Assembly: GCA_034359265.1 (NCBI GenBank)
Contig: CP136898.1
Location: 36,045,501 to 36,109,500 of the forward strand
Direction: 5' to 3'
Length of the DNA stretch: 64,000 nucleotides
DNA from: Canna indica
Taxonomy: Eukaryota > Streptophyta > Magnoliopsida > Zingiberales > Cannaceae
Positions within the stretch are counted from its first letter, which is position 1. Each line of letters opens with the position of its first letter. Both the position numbers and the translations under genes were made by a program. This document shows, one piece after another, positions 43,726 to 55,566 of the stretch. The notes below the pieces were generated by a model. That model was not told the origin of the DNA. It made no database searches and worked only from the letters and a program-made list of their open reading frames with translations.

Positions 43726-45817
43726 TGTTGGGATGGGAAGAAGAAGCACAACAGAAAAAGCGATTTAAAAAAATATAAACTATCCCAAAACCAGTGATCA
43801 ACTTTAGCAATCTTTAAGGAATTCATTCTACGAGTAGAAGGAGAAAATATACCTTATAGCACGGAAGGTAAGGCTGCTCCAATCCCCATTTCAAGACGTC
43901 CAAGCTTACGTCCTCCAAGGAAGGTCCACACCAAGCACCACGCAACCAAGGCACCAAGACCCGTTGTGGCTCAATGGAGAGGGAAACACACCCCCGAAAC
44001 ACACCAAGGTGAAGCCGGCTCTTCCACCAAGAACCGAGCACCAAAAGGAAGGAATATGGGATGAGAAAACCACAAAACGAGGAGAAAGATGAAGGAATAC
44101 CTTGCTGTCCTCCTTGGACTCCTCCAAAAAGATGGAGATGACACACCCAAGAGGACGAGACCACCAAATCGGCTTCACAAACCCGGGAAGGAGTTGCTTG
44201 ATGGCCGACCTCCCATGGAGATCAAGATGAGCTATTTGGAGTCTTTCTCTTCAAGAAGCTTCTCAAGAATCCAAGCCTCTTCTCCTCTCCAAGATTTCTA
44301 ACCAATTTGCTTAACCCCTCTCAAATAAGGCTAGGCCATTTATTTATAAGGGGAGTAGGTGGCCTCCATGGTGGACCCCCCCACTTTTAAATCCTCTCCC
44401 CGGAATTCAAAATTTCGGTGTTTGTCTCCAAAGCAATAATTTATATTTAATGGATTTATAATTAATTCAAAATTAATTAAATCCAACTAAATATAAACTT
44501 TAATTTATCTCTATAAATTAAATTCTTATTGATTAGGATTTATCATGTGTCAATCCCTACAATTTAGGGATGCGCTACAAATTAGGGTTACCGAGGGACT
44601 CCTTCCTCGCGTATTCGTTCCTATAGGAAACATCTTTCCTATCATGTCCATTAATGAGATCCGTGATCGTGTTGCAGCATGTCCATGCTAGTAGACATAT
44701 AGTGCCGCATTCAGACTTTATCTCATAAGGTCTGTTACGAGGTTAGCCTATTGTGTGTGACCCATTGGGCCCCACAATAAGCGTGCAGTGAGTTGTCCAT
44801 ATCGGAGACTCAGATACGATAGTACGACTTCTATTCGAATCTTATGAGCCACCACTAAACCCCTTCAGTGTGGTCGTGAGAGACTCCACTCACAAGTTAA
44901 TATTGACGTCTAGCAATGTGTCATGACTACCCGGATAGTGTGAGGTTCAACCTACAGGGTTCGAACGCCCTTCGGTGATTAGTTACCAAGCAACTAAGTC
45001 CCTCAATTGCAACGTCCAAAAGTCGGCTAGGGTATGGAAGAAGTGTCAAACCCTAATATCGATTCATATGTATTCCACCCGCCAAGATATCGTCTCAATA
45101 ATGAAACGTCAGAAATATCTTCCCAACTTTCATGTCTACTCTGGCTAGAGATTCCTGAGTCGACACTTGTAGTGACCCATAGGACATTATCTTCTCTCAC
45201 TAGGAGTAACCAATTCAATGTTGGTTGTTCACATACCTCCATGAATGTTTCCCCATGCCTAGTAATACTCGGCACATGACGCTGAGGGCCATGTAGGGAT
45301 AGAACCAAAGCAATGGGTCATCACTCACAAGGTAACCATGACAACCTCAGGTCTAAGGACTGCCTGTACCTACTATCACCTGAGGAACATCCTATTGACA
45401 CTCATGTAAGGATTCCATTTTGTGTTCCTCGTGCAGGTCTGTTCAATGAACTCATTCCCTAATGAGCACCTACACTTGTACATTAATGAAGACTCATAGG
45501 TAATCGTGAGATCAGTTACCCCTTATCGTATAAGGCATGTACCAAGCCTACCAGTCTATCTGGAATCATCAATCCCCTAATTGGTGATCCTACAATTGGG
45601 AACATTTAGAACAGGGGCATCTGGATTCCAACTCTCACTAGCATGATCTTATCATGGCCTTGGAATCAATTCTCCAGGTTCATGGGGTTATCACAATCTA
45701 ATATATACAAAATATAGATGCAGCATATGTTGAAAAAATTGCCTCATATTATTCATTAACCAAAAATAGTTCCTTACACATCAACATATGATTGGCTCAA
45801 GGGCATTATTTCTTTCA
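43726..45817 (-). repeat. 3' LTR of the Ty1/copia element
   Basis: About 2.1 kb, TGTTGGGATGGG...TATTTCTTTCA on the plus strand. No pol or gag text is seen; the open frames within it (43823-44178, 44089-44301, 45027-45308) are overlapping and domain-free. Confidence 0.7.
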
Positions 45818-45835
45818 ATATCCCACTTGCACTTG
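45818..45835 (-). other. Polypurine tract of the Ty1/copia element
   Basis: On the minus strand AAGTGCAAGTGGGATAT precedes the LTR, the AAGTGGGA-type tract common in Tnt1-like elements. Confidence 0.7.
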
Positions 45836-45871
45836 TAGCCAATCATTACAGTATTTAATGCCCATACAACT

Positions 45872-46480
45872 TCAGTGGTGATCAAACTGCAACTGTGGTA
45901 ATGGCTTTGTGAATGGATCTGCAATATTATCTTTTGTGTCGACACGTTCAATATGTACATCACCACGTCCAACGATTTCTCTGGTCAGATGATACCGTCT
46001 TAAGGTGTGTTTTGATTTGTGGTGGGATCTAGGTTCCTTTGCTTGAGCAACAACACCAGTTTTATCACAATAAACGGGGACCGGACCGGCAACCTCAGGA
46101 ACAACACCCAGCTCAGAGATAAATTTCTTTATCCACACTCCTTCCTTCGCAATTTCGCTTGCAGCAATGTACTCAGCTTCTGTCACCGAGTCGGCCATAG
46201 TTCCTTCCTTGGAACTTTTCTAGCATATCGCACCACCATTAAGAGTAAATGCATACCCAGAAATGGATTTACTAACATCTAGGTCTTATTGGAAGCTAAA
46301 ATCTGTGTAGCCTTCCAGTTTAAAATATGACCCACCATAACTCAGGAGAACATCTTTAGTCCTTCTCGAGTACTTAAGAATGTTCTTTACAGCTTTCCAA
46401 TGTTCCTCTGCATGATCCATCTGAAATCTGTTAGTTACCCCTAGGGCATAAGCGACATCAGGCCCGAGTGTAGAGCATAG
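45872..46480 (-). pseudogene. pol: Ty1/copia RNase H
   Basis: The upstream block 46483-46286 reads AYALGVTNRFQMDHAEEHW, AVKNILKYSRRTKDVLLSYG and LEGYTDFSFQ (first Asp). The downstream block 46198-45872 reads MADSVTEAEYIAASE (Glu), VYCDKTGVVAQAKEPRS (Asp), HHKSKHTLRRYHLTREIV, RVDTKDNIADPFTKPLPQ. The text strongly resembles Tnt1-like pol C-termini. One frameshift or stop separates the blocks. Confidence 0.9.
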
Positions 46481-46483
46481 CAT

Positions 46484-47345
46484 ACATGATTGATCCTATT
46501 GCCGAAGCATAAGGGATCACACTCATCCTTTTTCTCTCCTCAGGTGTCTTAAAAGACATCTTCTTGGAAAGAGTGATGCCATGACTCATAGGCAAGCAAC
46601 CTCTTTTACTGCCTTCCATGCTAAACCTTTTTAGCACGGTATTAATATATCAAGACTGGGACAAACCAAGCATCCTTCTAGACCTATCCCTATAGGTCTT
46701 AATGCCGAGTACGTAGGATGCTTCACCCAAGTCTTACATGGAGAAGTTTTTGGATAACCATATTTTCATTGACTGGAGCAGAGGAACATCATTCCCCATG
46801 AGCAGTATGTCATCCACATATAGTACAATAAATACAACGGCGCTCCCAATAACCTTTTTTGGACACAAGGTTCGTCTACATTTTTCATGAAACCAAACTC
46901 TTTGACTGTCTCATCAAAATGGATATTCCAATTCCTCGAGGCTTGCTTGAGTCCATAAATGGACCTTTCCGATTTACATACCTTCTTCGGTCCTACCGAA
47001 GACACGAATCCTTTTGGCTGGGTCATATAGACATCTTCCTCAAGTTCACCATTGAGGAATGCAATCTTGACATCCATCTGTCAAATCTCGTAGTCAAGAT
47101 ATGCAGCAATGGCCAGCATTATCCTAATGGAGTTGATCATGATTACAGGAGAAAAAGTTTCATCAGATTCAAGACTTTGCCTTTGAGTGAAACCATTTGC
47201 TACCAGACTGGCCTTATAGGTCTCCACGTGGCCATCAGCTCCAATCTTTCTTTTAAAGATCCACTAACACCCTATAGGAGTAACTCCTTCGGGGAAGTCA
47301 ACCAAAGTCCAGACTTTGTTTATGAACATGGAGTCCATTTCGGAT
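46484..47345 (-). pseudogene. pol: Ty1/copia reverse transcriptase
   Basis: Text from the minus strand: an N-terminal WTLVDFPEGVTPIG, stop, then KASLVANGFTQ, TFSPVIMINSIRIMLAIAA, MDVKIAFLNGELEEDVYMTQ (first catalytic Asp region), VCKSERSIYGLKQASRNWN. After a frameshift at about 46850 comes LYVDDILLMGND (YVDD box). Several stops occur. Confidence 0.88.
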
Positions 47346-47622
47346 TATATTGCTTCCTACCATTGTTTGTAATCAACATCCTCGATTGCTTGATCATAGG
47401 ATTGCGGATCAACGAATTCTTGGTCATTCTCAATGGTCAGGAATAATCTTTCAGGTTCTCTCCACAATCTCCCTAATCTTCAAAGAGTGGTGGGAGGTAG
47501 TGTTTCTACGATTGGTTCTTCCTATGGACTTTCCACGGGTGGTTGCGATTTTATTTGTGGTTGTTGAACTTCATCAAGCTCAACATCTCTCCCACTCCCA
47601 CTTTCCTCGATAAACTCTTTTT

Positions 47623-48642
47623 CTAGAAAGTGGCATGTCTACTGACAAACACCTTTTGTTCAGTCAACGAGTAGAAATAATACCCTAAACTCTCTTTAGG
47701 ATACCCCACAAACCTGCACCTGGTTGATTTAGCATAAAGCTTATCTGACTCTAATTTCTTGATGTACACGGGGCAACCCCAAATCTTTTGGTGCCTTAGA
47801 CTTGGTTTCTTGCCACTCCATATCTCATATGGTGTACCAGAGACAGACTTTATGGAAGCCCTATTCAAAACGTAGATAGCCGTTTCAAGCGCATATCCCC
47901 AAAAGGAAATCAGGAGATCAGTAAAGCAAAGCATGGACCACATCATGTCTAACAACGTGGGATTCCTCCTTTCAGATACTCCATTATGTTGTGGTGTGCC
48001 TGGAGGGGTCCATTCGAAGACAATCCCTCTGTCGTTTAGATAATGTAGAAACTCAATGGATTAGTACTCGTCATCTCGATCTGATCGAAGGGTTTTAATA
48101 CTTTTCCCTATTTATTTGTCAACCTCAGCCTTATACTCTTTAAACTTTTCAAAAGTATTAGACTTATGTCTCAACAGGTAGACATATCCATACCTTGATC
48201 TATCGTCTATGAACGTGATGAAGTAGGAATACCCACCTCTAGGTTGAGTTGTCATTGGTCCACAAAGATCTGTGTGGACCAGCTCTAACAACTCAGTAGC
48301 CCCTTCACTACGCCCAGTGAAAGGGGACTTTGTAATTTTTCCTTTGAGACATGATTCACAAGAAGGCATCGATTCAAAATCTAATGGGTCAAACAACTCG
48401 CCTTTGTATAACTTGTTAATCTGATTCTCATTAATATGACCTAGTGTCAAGTGCCGAATGTAGGTGAGGATCAAATTATCTCGTTTCCTCTGGTGCTTTT
48501 GTTCAATATGAAAAACATTATCAGTTACATCTAAGACCATCAAACCATTTGAAATGTGCCCAGTTCCATATAATTTATCAGAATGATATATGTGGCAACA
48601 ATTGCCTTTTAAAGTCATTTCATAACCTTGTTCTAGCAACAA
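47623..48642 (-). pseudogene. pol: Ty1/copia integrase
   Basis: The GAG-pre-integrase zinc-binding part reads HLTLGHINENQINKL ... SCESCLKGK. The core has LLELVHTDLCGPM (first Asp), ITFIDDRSRYGYVYLL, a gap with frame breaks at 48110-47956 including TPPGTPQHNG and the ERRN Glu region, then SFWGYALETAIYVLNRAS and KKPSLRHQKIWGCPVYIK. Integrase precedes RT, as in Ty1/copia. Confidence 0.9.
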
Positions 48643-48880
48643 AGTAATAGAAATAATGTTTTTTTATTAGAATTGGAAAGTAATAACAATTGCTCAATTT
48701 AATGGTTTTGCCTGATGGCAGATACAAATAATAGGTTCCTACAGCTAAAGCTGCAACTCTTACGCCATTGCCTACCCGAAGGTCGTAATCGCCTTTGTTT
48801 AGTATTCTACTTATTCTAAACTCCTGCAACGAATTGCAAATGTGAGCACCACAACCGTTATCCAATACCCATGTAGTAGA
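48643..48880 (-). pseudogene. pol: Ty1/copia protease
   Basis: LDNGCGAHICNSLQEF replaces the usual LDSGCSxH active site, so the Asp-Ser-Gly triad is Asp-Asn-Gly. GDYDLRVGNGVRVAALAVGT and IKLSNCYYFPILIKK follow, typical of copia protease. Probably inactive. Confidence 0.8.
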
Positions 48881-48899
48881 ATTTTGAAATGATAAATTT

Positions 48900-49706
48900 A
48901 TTTCAATAACAAATGCACCTGCGGAGGTGGCTTCAGAAGCCCTCTTTTGCTTTACTTCTGCAATATACTACTTGCAGTTGCGCTTCTAGTGGCCATTTTT
49001 ACTAGAATGGAAACAGGTGCCCTTAGGATACTTCTTCCCTTTCTTCTTGATATCCTTTTTGGGTTTCACATCTTTTTTTTCCGCTTTGTTCTTAACAGAG
49101 CGCTTCTTTGCCTTTTTAGGGGCACTACCCACTAACAAGACTTTGTCATTTTCCTTCGGGAAGCGAGGCGTCCAGCTTGTTCATGTGGTAGTTAATGATA
49201 AACTGTGAAAATGACCCTGAAAGGGATTGGAGTATTAAGTCCCAACTTAGCCCCTTATCGATGTTTATGCCCAATTTCTTTAACCTCTCAATCAAATCGA
49301 TTCGTTTGAGAACATGGGTTTCAATAGGGGTCCCTGCCGCCATCTTGGTCTGGAAGAGTTGATTTGACAACTCAAACCTAGCAGCCCACCTCTCTTAACT
49401 GTACAACTACTTGAGGTGAGAGAGGATGACCCCTGCGTCCATCTTTTCATGTTGCCGTTGCAACACATCAGACATAGAGGTGAGCATAATGCACTGAACA
49501 ATAGTGTTTTCATTTTGCCACTTCTTGTAAGTGGTTCTCACTTCCTCGGTAACCATTTGGGAAGGGGCATCTGATGGTCTATTATCAAGATTATAGGAAA
49601 GTCTCTCCTAGGTGAGGACAATCCTCAGGTTTCGCAACCAATCGACATAGTTCGGTCCAGTGAGTTTATTCGCAATGACAGTGTAGATGAGATGGTGACA
49701 ATGAAA
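48900..49706 (-). pseudogene. gag: Ty1/copia gag
   Basis: On the minus strand: LTGPNYVDWLRNLRIVLT, then NENTIVQCIMLTSMSDVLQR, a stop-containing stretch, ARFELSNQLFQTKMAAGTPI, IERLKKLGINIDKGLSWDLI and LPEGK. A zinc-knuckle region lies near 48960-49030 (CFHSSKNGHWKRNCK-like, read across a stop). The text fits UBN2-type copia gag. Multiple stops. Confidence 0.8.
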
Positions 49707-50476
49707 TGCTACAAGGAAAAGTAAAAACAAATTTGAGCTACCATTCTATATGCATGATTATTAAGGTCTTTTAATTTATCTTGTCCCCCACTAATTTTTG
49801 TGGTTCCTAAATGACTCTCCTATTGCGAAGTGGGAAGCCCTCATTGGTAGACTTCCTTAGGGGAAGATGGAACCCCACTTCTCCTACTCGGGTCTCGCAT
49901 TTAACACGACAAACCCTAATAGGTCCATGGGTAGGTAACTCTTTACCAATCACATCGTTATGCGACTTCCATCAAGTTTTGCCTCTAGGGCTACCATGGT
50001 CTTGTGTTTGCACAACAAACCCAGGAGCCCTAGTTGAGTCGGACCCATCGTTTGTTTTCCCTAGCGAGAAAACAACTACCCTTGAGTTTTCTCAACATGG
50101 TAAGTCCCGTTCAAGCTTGTAGTAGAGACACAAGGGTATGTGCCATATGAGATACAGTTGTGTTTGCACAATAAACCCGTTGTGACAATAGACACACTTG
50201 TACCTCACAATGATGGAAGGCGTGACTGATATTCTTAATATCTTAGCCATTCGGACTCAATATTATTGGAGGGTATCTTCATGCAATCATAATTATCTAA
50301 GCTACCAACAATTGAAGCAAAAACAATAAATAAAAGTACAAAGTAAATAAGATGAATGTTTTAAGGGTTCCACCCGAGCCACCGGGCGAACGAAGGCCAT
50401 CATCCTATGGTTTTAGGGAGCTCCGTCTCGCTAAGGCACTGCCCAAAATCATCTTGAAGGTTGTCGGTTCCATCTG
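49707..50476. other. Leader of the Ty1/copia element, no gene
   Basis: No coding domain. The plus-strand frame 49811-50122 shows no known motif. No clear PBS was found. Confidence 0.4.
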
Positions 50477-52834
50477 TGTAAGACCCAAGGTTTCCTAATA
50501 TAAAATTTATTTTTGGTACAACGCACTGGATTAGGAGTTAGTCGGGTCGAGTCGCAGAATCGCCGCGAGTAGAAGATATAATTTAAGCCTTATGAAATTT
50601 TATTTGATAAATGTTCCTTCCTTCTTAATTATAAGAAGTTTTAGTAGAGTCGAGTCTGAATCATGTTTGCAGATCGAGTCGGGGCTCGAATCGGGCTCGG
50701 ATTGAGTCGAGTAGGGGCTAAGTGAATAGGAGGGGCATAATGGTCAAGGGAAGATGAGGGAATTAATCCCTCATCCCCCTAGCAGTAGTGCGGCTCATCA
50801 TTGGAGCCGCATGCAGCCCGAGAAAGTGGAGGGAGGAGGAGAAAGTCTGGAGACAACGCCGAATTCGTGCCACCGTCGGAAAGATCTAGATCATCGTGGT
50901 TCGTTCATTCTTCTTCCTTGATCAAGGTGAGTGGTCGAATCTTGGCTTGTAGGTGAGGCGTGTGGCCTAACCGAATAGATGTGATAGATCGAGGTTTTTT
51001 TGTGTTGTTTCTTGTCGATTGATGCCATTTCTCGAATTCTCAAATCAAGTTCTTCATCATCGTATGAATTTTGTTGTTAGACGATCTTTTCGTGAGGAAT
51101 CTTGGGCCGACCGAATAGAGGGAAAAGGGGGAAGGTCATGCCGAAATTTTCCCCAATTCTCTCGAGTGGTTTAAACCCTTGGATCGATTCCTTTTTTGAT
51201 GTAGAAAAATTATATACAAGTAGATCTTGTAATTTCATGGTCGAATTATCCTCCCCCCCCTCAACCCCCTCCCTTCAATGAGGCTCGACCAATCGTGTAC
51301 CCTTGCCTAGGGTTCGACCGAGTGGAGAGGAGGGTGAAGTCGATAGAACATCTTGATTACTTCTTTTAGGGATGATGTTCGTCGATTGAAATTGTAGATC
51401 TAGCGATTGGCGAGTGTATTGAAATTATGAGTAGATTATTTTTGAGAATTATAGAAGAACATCTCCATAAATGCGCATGTAAGACAAAATACTAGGTATG
51501 GTATATGATTTATGATGTTTCCTTCATCGAAATTTTGATGCTAGTATTGTAATTCCCATGCTAGATTAATTGTTACCTTGCTGGAATTTATTGATTAAAT
51601 GCAGAATTTAATTACCTTATTGTTGAAAGCATGTTGTTAATTATCGTAGTAGCTGTAGAATAATTCCCTTATAACTTATGTGTTGTGACATAATTGTATT
51701 CGGACATTTCTACGCTTATGACAAGTAATCTACATTTAAGGTACATGATGAATGATGCTAGATGACTATAAGGAAATTATAGGTAGTTTAAATGGTCGGA
51801 AAATCGTGAATGTAGACAAGCTAGGTTTCACAACTAGGGAATAATCAGCGGACACTAGTGTGCAGCTGGTGTGGCCCAGAATAAGGGGGCCGGATACGGG
51901 TGAATGCCTAGGGTTTTAAATAAGGAAACTTTAGAACACTTTGTTTGTGTACTGTTATTACGATGGTCGGCTGAGAAGCATGAACGGTCGGAATGACTAA
52001 TGCTTGACTCGGCGGGTGATTTGGGTCTTGAGATTGCACTAGCGGGCCCGCTAGATGTTAGGTCGACTCGGGTGGCAGAGGGTCTTGAGATTCCATCAGT
52101 GGGCGACGCTGACGGTAGACCCGAGTTGGGTGGGACTAGCTATCCCTAACCCGGTGGGTTCCTGAGACTAGTTCACCATCCTAGTTGATGGCCAGGTGAT
52201 TGTGTGACTTTCCTTATATGATATGTGGGCCGTGCGGCCAGATTATTATCTTGTGGTGTAGGGCCGATTTGGCCGGGTGTATGGTTTATACAGGTTGGCC
52301 TTTGAGCCGATAGTTATATCATGACTAGATTAGATCCCTATAACTATAAATTACTATCTTATATGCATGTTATTATTGAGGATTCATGTGGAGGTTCGGA
52401 AGGATTGCTCATTGAGTCCCATGTGGACTCACAGTTTATTTCTCTTGTTTTTGCAGAGCCCGACCAGTGAGGTGAGGCTTGGAGTCATGGTGTAGCTGGA
52501 GGGCAGGCAGTGGCGTAGATCTCGTAGTAGCATCCAATAGTCGTAGTCGTGATGTCTAGGGTTGTGTTTTTTTTATACACCGAGAGATGTTGATTTGAAA
52601 AACATGTATTTGACTTTAACTCGAGTCATTCTTAATAGTTGGTTGGTTTTGCAACTCTTTTAAATTTGTCGAACCTTCTTTAAAACTAAATGAAAGTTTG
52701 CATCATTGTTCTTTTACTCGTATGTTTTCTGGTTGTCGTGCATTCTCAGTATTTTGTTATTCAGTGCATGTGTTAGGCTTCAGGGTAGGACATAGACCCT
52801 GGCCGGTCACGCGACCCCGAGATGGGGCGTGACA
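50477..52834 (+). repeat. 5' LTR of Tekay-like copy C
   Basis: 2358 bp, TGTAAGACCC...GGGGCGTGACA. Donor-like AAGGTGAGTGG at 50925 (450 bp in), acceptor-like TTTTTGCAGAGCCCGACC at 52450, terminal hairpin CAGGGT/ACCCTG (52781-52801). Closely similar at both ends to the solo LTR 32079-34624. Confidence 0.9.
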
Positions 52835-52838
52835 AAGT

Positions 52839-52847
52839 TGGTATCAA
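52839..52847 (+). other. Primer-binding site of Tekay-like copy C (decayed)
   Basis: TGGTATCAA, four bases after the LTR end. It matches the initiator tRNA-Met complement for eight bases, then diverges. Confidence 0.65.
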
Positions 52848-53056
52848 AAATTTTGGTTAGGTCTTGACTACGACTAGGAGTTGGGTACCGTATGAGACAT
52901 ATGCTAGCGTGTCGACATACGGTATAGGTATGCTATGAGATTTGGCAACCATGATTGCACTCAGTGCACCATGCGGTTATTAATTTAAATTACAATTGAA
53001 TGAATTGTTTATGTTAACGAGAGAATTGTTTCTCTTTTTCTCTCTATGATAGTGTG

Positions 53057-54150
53057 ATGGAGACTCACAATGCTGCACTGAGCGATAGTGGCAGTAATTC
53101 GATAGATCACCGAGGTTGGGGCCAAGGCTGGGGCCGGGGCAGGGAAAGAGAGCAGTCTAAAGAACAGGGACAAAACTCTGGGGTTGCTCAACTACAAGCT
53201 CAGGTGGCCCAGGTGGCTCAATTAACAGAGGCGCTCCTTAGAGAGCAGGAGTTGAGATATCAGATGCAGCAGCAGCCGCAGCCTGTACCTGTGGTTCTGG
53301 TGGTATCGGAGGTAGCTGAGACAGTAGCATCAGTGATCAAGGTTTTTGGAGCCCCATCTTATGAAAACTTCGTCACACTGAAGCCGCCAGAATTCACCGG
53401 AACAAATCCTCAGGTGGAAGTCACTGAGTTTCTGGGGGACTGCTACGAACTGTGCATGGAACTGGGGTGCTCATCGGAAGTAGCAGCTTGTATGGTTGGG
53501 CTACAGATGAGGGGATCGACAAAGGTCTGGCTGCACACTTGGAGGGCTCGCAGGGCAGCAGGCGTGCAGCCTCCCTGCCACTAGGGAAGAGCTTAGGGCG
53601 GTTGTGGTAGAATAGTACTTGCCAATGAGTGTTCGCGATAAGAGGGCACAGGACTTTGAGATGTTGCGCCAGTCTAGTGGCATGTCAGTGTCAGAGTATG
53701 AGATAGAATTTAATCGGCTTTCCAAATATCATCCGACCCTAGTGGCATCTAAGACCACCAAGCTTTGGTGCTATTGGAGAGGAACGACAGACCGACCAAT
53801 AAGAAATTTTGGCCGCATAGGTCTGGAGGCTGACCGGGTCATGCTGAGGTGACTATTGCTACCGCAGATCACCAGCAGAGCCGAGAGTAGGATGGTAGCC
53901 GGGGCCATGGGGGCCCAAGCTCCAGGACAGGGAGGCCGGCAGGGTCAGGGGGTGTTTCGTAGATGCCAGATATGCCGCAATGTGGTCACTATAACCAGAG
54001 GCACTGGGGGCTTATTTTGGCCGTTCTGATGCCTACTTTAAATGCGGTCAGGTTGGGCACTTTAAGAAAGACTATTTGGACATAGTTGGCCGGAGATCTG
54101 AGTAGTCAAAAGGAAAGGCACTTATGTCAGTAGGGTCAGTGGCTCAGAGA
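53057..54150 (+). pseudogene. gag: gag of Tekay-like copy C
   Basis: The start METHNAALSDSGSN at 53057 is homologous to MEAHDDTVLSDSKSN of copy A. It continues through a Gly/Arg-rich stretch, a Gln-rich helix (LLREQELRYQMQQQ), LKPPEFTGTNPQVEVTEFL and KVWLHTWRARR. A frameshift at about 53570 is followed by MSVRDKRAQDFEMLRQSSG and EFNRLSKYHPTLVA, and another by a second zinc-knuckle remnant (KCGQVGHFKKDY) whose first and last Cys are replaced. Non-functional. Confidence 0.87.
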
Positions 54151-55060
54151 GGTTAGATGCAGAGCAGGGGACCGCAAGCTAGCCATTCAGAGAGACCGTC
54201 TGCCAGGGTTTTCACCATGAACCACGATGGGGCAGAGGTATCAAAGGTAGTGGTGACAGGTACTATTTTAGTTAGTTCTTCTTCTGCGGCACCGATCTCC
54301 ATCCCACCCTATTGGATGGCGCCAGCTGAACTTCGGGAGTTAAAGGCGCAGTGGCAAGAGTTGCTGGACTTGGGCTTCATTCGCCCAAGTTTGTCCCCGT
54401 GGGGTGCTCCGGTCCTGTTTGTGAAGAAAAAGGACGGGTCCATGCACATGTGCATCGACTATAGATAGCTTAATAAGGTGACAATAAAAAATCGTTACTC
54501 GGTGCCTAGAATCGACAACTTGTTCGACCAGTTGCAGGGGGCACAATGGTTTTCAAAGATTGATTTGAGGTCTGGATATCTTCAGCTAAGAATCCGAGAC
54601 TGTGACGTGCTCAAGACTGCCTTCAGGACTCGCTATGGCTATTATGAGTTCCTGGTGATGTCGTTTGGATTGACTAATGCACCTGCGGCCTTTATGGATC
54701 TCATGAATAGAGTGTTCAAAGAATACCTGGACAAACTTATGATCGTCTTTATTGACGACATCCTAGTGTATTCCAACAGCAAGGAGGAGCACTTTGAGCA
54801 TTTGAAGATGGTCCTGGAAACCCTCAGAAAACATCAGTTGTATACCAAATTCACCAAGTGTGAGTTTTGGTTAGAAAGTGTGGGATTGCTAGGTCATATA
54901 GTGTCCAAGGAAGGAATCAGTGTGGATCCCGCCAAGATAGAGGCGGTAAAGGACTAGAAGCGGCCGACCAGTGTGACTAAAGTCCACAGTTTCTTGGGGT
55001 TAGCCAGGTATTACAGAAAGTTTATACAAAATTTCTCCAGGATTGCAGCTCCTCTGACTT
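54151..55060 (+). pseudogene. pol: Reverse transcriptase of Tekay-like copy C, fused to a gag/protease linker by deletion
   Basis: In one open frame (54157-54468) the pre-protease text [15 protein letters not shown] runs straight into [15 protein letters not shown] at the start of RT. The protease motifs seen in copy A (ALFDLGATHSF, ILGMDWVSAH) are absent. RT continues with [20 protein letters not shown], a stop at 54466, [53 protein letters not shown] and the catalytic [11 protein letters not shown], ending after KIEAVKD with a stop. FLGLARYYRKFIQNFS follows. Confidence 0.9.
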
Positions 55061-55566
55061 GGTTAACCCAGAACTGAAGAAGGTCAAATTTGATTGGGAC
55101 GGAAAGTGTGAGGAGAGCTTCCTGAAGCTCAAAGAATGTTTGACGTTAGCTCCAATTTTGGTCGTACCTTCACTCTCGGGAGGATTTGTGGTACTGTGAT
55201 GCCTCTCATGTTGGCCTGGGCTGTGCTCTGATGCAGTATGGCAGAGTGATCGCCTATGCGTCTCGCCAATTGAAGGTTCATGAAAAGAATTACCCAGAAC
55301 ATGATTTGGAACTGGCGGCGGTAGTGTTTGCCTTGAAGCTATGGCGCCACTATTTGTACGACGAGGCTTGTGAGATTTATACTGATCACAAAAGCCTCCA
55401 GTATTTGCTCACCCAGATCAAGCTCAATTTAAGGCAGTGAAGATGGCTGGAACTTCTGAAAGATTATGATTGTACCATTTTGTATCAGCTTGGGAAGGCC
55501 AATGTGGTGGCAGACGCGCTGAGTAGGAAGTCCATGGTAGCCTGGTCCATTTGGCAGCCGGGAGGA
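55061..55566 (+). pseudogene. pol: RNase H of Tekay-like copy C, truncated
   Basis: [54 protein letters not shown], a stop at 55438, then [20 protein letters not shown]. The frame is cut after SRKSMVAWSIWQPG, where gag-only element C is inserted. Confidence 0.9.

Larger units (their letters stand above)
43726..50476 (-). mobile_element. Ty1/copia retrotransposon (Tnt1/Tork-like), minus strand, 5' end missing
   Basis: On the minus strand: gag, protease, integrase, RT, RNase H, polypurine tract and a 3' LTR at 43726-45817. Integrase lies before RT, the Ty1/copia order. No 5' LTR is found before 50476, where the next Tekay LTR begins, so the 5' end is truncated or displaced by that insertion. 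It inserted into the Sirevirus-like RNase H. All genes have stops or frameshifts. Confidence 0.85.
50477..55566 (+). mobile_element. Tekay/Del-like Ty3/gypsy copy C (5' LTR to RNase H)
   Basis: The LTR starts TGTAAGACCC at 50477 after ATCTG (50472-50476, the candidate duplication). Internal order is PBS, gag, RT, RNase H. The protease is missing by internal deletion. Integrase and the 3' LTR are not reached, because pol is broken at 55566 by gag-only element C and then by the inverted Tekay LTR at 63020. Confidence 0.88.

Noticed and set aside
43823..45308. Open frames in the copia LTR as genes
   Set aside because: Overlapping in several frames, no domain, lying between TG and CA borders of the LTR.
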